In this document: one piece after another, positions 51,968-55,324 of the stretch
Layout: every line of letters begins with the position of its first letter
How positions within the stretch are numbered: position 1 is the stretch's first letter
NCBI GenBank assembly: GCA_049724395.1
Contig: JAUGWO010000256.1
Location: forward strand, 1-55,324
DNA from: Spongospora subterranea f. sp. subterranea
Lineage: Eukaryota; Endomyxa: Phytomyxea; Phytomyxea; Plasmodiophorida
DNA length: 55,324 bases
Reading direction: 5' to 3'
Made by a program: the position numbers and the translations under genes
Notes under the pieces: model-generated
Database searches by the model: none
The model's input: only the letters and a program-made list of their open reading frames with translations
Told to the model about the DNA's origin: nothing

Positions 51968-54900
51968 CGCCCCCTCAAACCATGTGCCTTGTTGGTCACC
52001 AATCTTTTGCTCAGTTTTGTGAATGTTGCGCCTGAAGTTGGTTTACTGAAAATATCTGCGACCATCTCGGCTGTTGGCATGAACTGGACTTGAATCTGGT
52101 TGTTGTGAACCTTCTGTCTCACGAAATGGTATTTTGCATCAATGTGTTTTGTTCGCGCGTCGGTTCTGTTGTTGCCGCTGATAGATATGCATCCTTGGTT
52201 ATCGTCGTATATGACAGTTTGCGGCTGGTTCTGGGCGCTCAAGTTCGAACAACAGTTGGCGGATCCATTTGGCTTCGCGTGACGCACCACATAATGCAAT
52301 ATACTCGGATTCAACAGACGATAAGGCTGTTGAGGGTTGCAATTTGGATTTCCAAGAGATTGGGGCACCATGAAAAGTGAAAACGAAACCAGTTGTGGAT
52401 CTCCTCGTGTCCGGGTTACCGGCCCAGTCTGCGTCGCTGTAGCCATAGAGTCCGGCGGGATTCTTTGAAGAGCCTGCTGTAAATTTCAGGCCGTGGTCCG
52501 ATGTCCCTGCCAAAAATCGGAGTACTCTCTGTGCTGCCGTCCAGTGCTGCCGCCCGGGGTTGCTTATAAATCTACATAAGGTTCCGACCGCGCATGCAAT
52601 GTCGGGTCTTGTGGTTGTGGCTAACCAGTTTAAACTGCCGACAAGCTCAGAATATGGCACCAATTTCATGTTGGCTCGCTCTTGGTCGGTGGTAGGGCTC
52701 ATGTTCGTACTGAGGTAGTATCCTGGTTGATGTGGAGTGTTGGCGGATTTGCAAAGATTCATATTGAATCGAAGGAGTAATTCATCAACGTAGTCTTGCT
52801 GGTGTAAAAATATTGATCCTGTTGCCCCATCACGCAATAACTGCATACCAAGAACACGACTGGGCGCGCCAAGATCGGTGACGTTCCATTTGGACTTGAA
52901 GTGATCCACTAATTCATCACAAAGAGTTGGATTATTATGGACAATAATGATATCGTCGACATGAATGAGAACAATAGCATAGAAAGTGTCACGTCTGAGA
53001 TGGTAAAGACAAGGATCAGCAATTGTTCTTCGAAAATGGAGCTTATTGACCAGGAAATCATCCAGCTGCTGATTCCAGATCATTCCCGCTTGTTTAAGAC
53101 CGTAGAGAGCTTTCTGTAACTTGCAAACTAGATTTCCTTGACCAGGCTCGATGAAACCATCAGGCTGTTTCATGTAAATATCGCCGTCAATGTTACCGTT
53201 AAGGAATGCGCCCACGATGTCGATTTGACAAAGAAACAAGCCTTGATCGGCGGTTAGTGCCATGACGATACGAAATGATTCCGAATGTGCGACGGGAGAG
53301 AAAGTTTCACTGTAATCGATACCAGCACGTTGGGAGAAGCCTTTGATCACCAAACGGGCTTTGAACTTTCGAATACCACCATCTCCGGTCAGATTAGGCT
53401 TGGTATTGAAGACCCATTTGCAGGCGATTGCTTTACGGTCTGGAGGTAGTTCTTGTAACGTCCATGTGTCAAATTCGAGCATCTGCTTGTATTCAACCTG
53501 CATAGCATCATACCAATGGCCAGCTTCAGGTCCGTTCAGGGCTTCTGGGACTGTTTGTGGTACGGTAACAGAAGCAATTGTGAGTGATGCGATGTCCGGT
53601 CTTGGCAATTTGATACATGTCGAGTCCAACTGCAGTGTGTGATTGGCTTGATGTGCTTTCCACCATTCTCCTGGAGGTCGCGATTCTCTAACACTGCGAC
53701 GAACGACTACTGCCGGTTCGGGGTCTGAATCATTATTGTTGTCAGGCGAATAAGGTAATGATGCGTCCGATGTGCTGTCTGTGTCTTCAGGCTGGACAGG
53801 ATCCAATTCATTGTCATTATTGCTGACATCTTCGGATATGATGGAATCAGCTGCATTGTTTTCCGTTCGAAATTTGGACATGGGGTTCCATCTCAGAGCG
53901 GAAGCTGCTTTCAAAACAGGGGGAGATGGTATTTCTGGAATCTGAACTTTCTCTTTGAAATCCGTAATCAAAGGAGTATTCGTCGAACTCGACATCTCGA
54001 CTGGAATATTCTTTTTGAGATATGGGATCGTACAGCAAATAAGCCTTTTGATTCTGTGTGTAGCCAATGTGAATTAGTTTCTGTGCTCGAGGCTGTATCT
54101 TTTTCCGTTCGTTGGACTGAAGCAATCTGTAGGCGACACAGCCGAATGTTCTAAGGTAGTTAAGATTCGGAACCTGTTTGAACAAGACTTCATACGGAGT
54201 AACTCGGTCTGGTAACGTCGAGTGGGGTCGTCGATTGTATATATGAACTGCTACTTGTACAGCCCAAGCAAAACATTGCTGGGGCAACTTCGAATGTGAT
54301 AGTAGACAAAGAGCAATATCAGTCAATGTTCGATTAAGCCTTTCAGCCATGCCATTCGATTGTGAGTTTCCCGGGACTGTCCTTCGGTGATGAATGCCTT
54401 GAAGGTCTAGCCAATCACGACACTCTTTCGACATGTATTCGCCTCCGTTGTCTGATTGAAAATTGCGGATAGTTGTGCTGTGAAGGTTGTTGAAATGTCG
54501 AATGAACTTCTTGAGGTGCTCGAACTGCTCAGATTTGTTTCTCAAACAGGCAATTGTGCAGAATCGGCTGTAAGCATCAATGTATGTGACAAAGTACTTG
54601 GAACCGTCTATGCTAGGGGAAGAAAATGGGCCCATGAGGTCGCTTACGATGAGTTCACCCGGAGTGGTTTGATGGTGTGTGGTATTCAAGAACGGTCCTT
54701 TTGACATTTTCCCCATCACGCATGGTTCACAAAAGTGTAATTGCTTGGGAGAAGGTTCTAGTTGAATTCCGTAGCGCTCATCCTTACTCAAATTCGATAT
54801 TTCCTTGTTGCTGGTATGGCCTAACCTTGCGTGCCATAGTGACAGGGGAAGGGCAACGTCATGTCGGACCGCAAAAGTCGCCGCAAGGTCTGATGATCGG

Positions 54901-55324
54901 ATAGAGTTTGAATCCAGTCTGTACAGGTTGTCCTTATCTTTTCGAATCCTTGCAAGTATGTTTCCAACGGGAGCGGTGAAATCATGAGAGTGGAAGATAG
55001 TCATGTGTTCGCCATCGATCAAAAACTTCATCCCTGATTCTGCTGCTTGGCCGGGAGAAAAGAGGTTTTTCCCCAGGTCCGGAACCGCCAAAACATTCTC
55101 AAGTGGAATTGACCTTCCCTGTACGCGTAAATTGCAGTTACCAGATCCAACTGAAGGGATGGAAGTGTTGTCACCCAGTCGAATTTCTGGGTTCACTCTG
55201 CGCTTCGGAATTGCGATAAGATCTGACGGTCAAATGTCATGTGGTTGGAACAGCCAGTATCTACATGCCAGGCCCTGGACTTGTTAAATGAAGCTTGAGA
55301 AGGCATAATGGTAGTTTTGAACTT
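51439..55324 (-). mobile_element. Ty1/copia family D, copy D2, runs off the right edge
   Basis: Minus-strand D element with the 3' LTR (51439-51967), RNase H, reverse transcriptase, linker, integrase, protease and the end of gag. The 5' end lies beyond the window. It is very similar to D1. About two to three breaks within the visible part. Confidence 0.9.

Overview
The window looks like a piece of a compact eukaryotic nuclear genome invaded by mobile elements. GT-AG introns, poly(A)-type signals, a spliced seven-helix RGS protein, Ty1/copia elements, mariner- and pogo-like DNA transposons and a SINE-like retroposon all point that way. The 7TM-RGS architecture together with short introns suggests an early-diverging fungus (chytrid-like) or another protist such as an oomycete. 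The sequence alone does not settle the lineage, and no rRNA or tRNA gene was seen.

Layout. 1-1.3 kb: an internally deleted mariner-like transposon with plant/Stowaway-style inverted ends and a 36-bp tandem array. 1.3-1.55 kb: a second, truncated mariner piece. 1.55-3.75 kb: a 39-bp satellite of roughly 50 units. 3.8-4.9 kb: two small convergent genes of unknown function. 4.9-7.0 kb: nothing recognisable. 7.0-8.0 kb: a multi-helix membrane protein gene. 8.9-10.9 kb: a decayed coding region. 11.9-13.7 kb: the best host gene, a two-exon 7TM-RGS protein (510 residues). This is probably a plasma-membrane regulator that speeds GTP hydrolysis by a G-alpha subunit.

From 13.9 kb to the right edge the window is almost entirely Ty1/copia (Pseudoviridae-type) LTR retrotransposons, mostly on the minus strand. 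For this report I call the families A, B, C, D, E, F, G and H. H (13,899-18,239) is an old element with short LTRs and an intact target duplication. F is in pieces and hosts a pogo-like transposon, which itself hosts the SINE-like repeat. A has two full-length copies with nearly identical LTRs (24,625-29,404 and 32,073-36,853), the second looking whole, plus a truncated third. D has one nearly complete copy, one running off the right edge, and an inverted fragment. B, C and E are partial.

Recurring themes are: minus-strand priming sites that match the anticodon arm of a tRNA rather than its 3' end (Asn-like in A, B and C, Lys-like in D); short palindromic or tandem motifs in the untranslated leaders of several families; and many junctions where an LTR-complete element has unrelated sequence on its two sides. 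The last point implies repeated recombination between copies, or assembly chimeras. The retroelements are described only as fossils.
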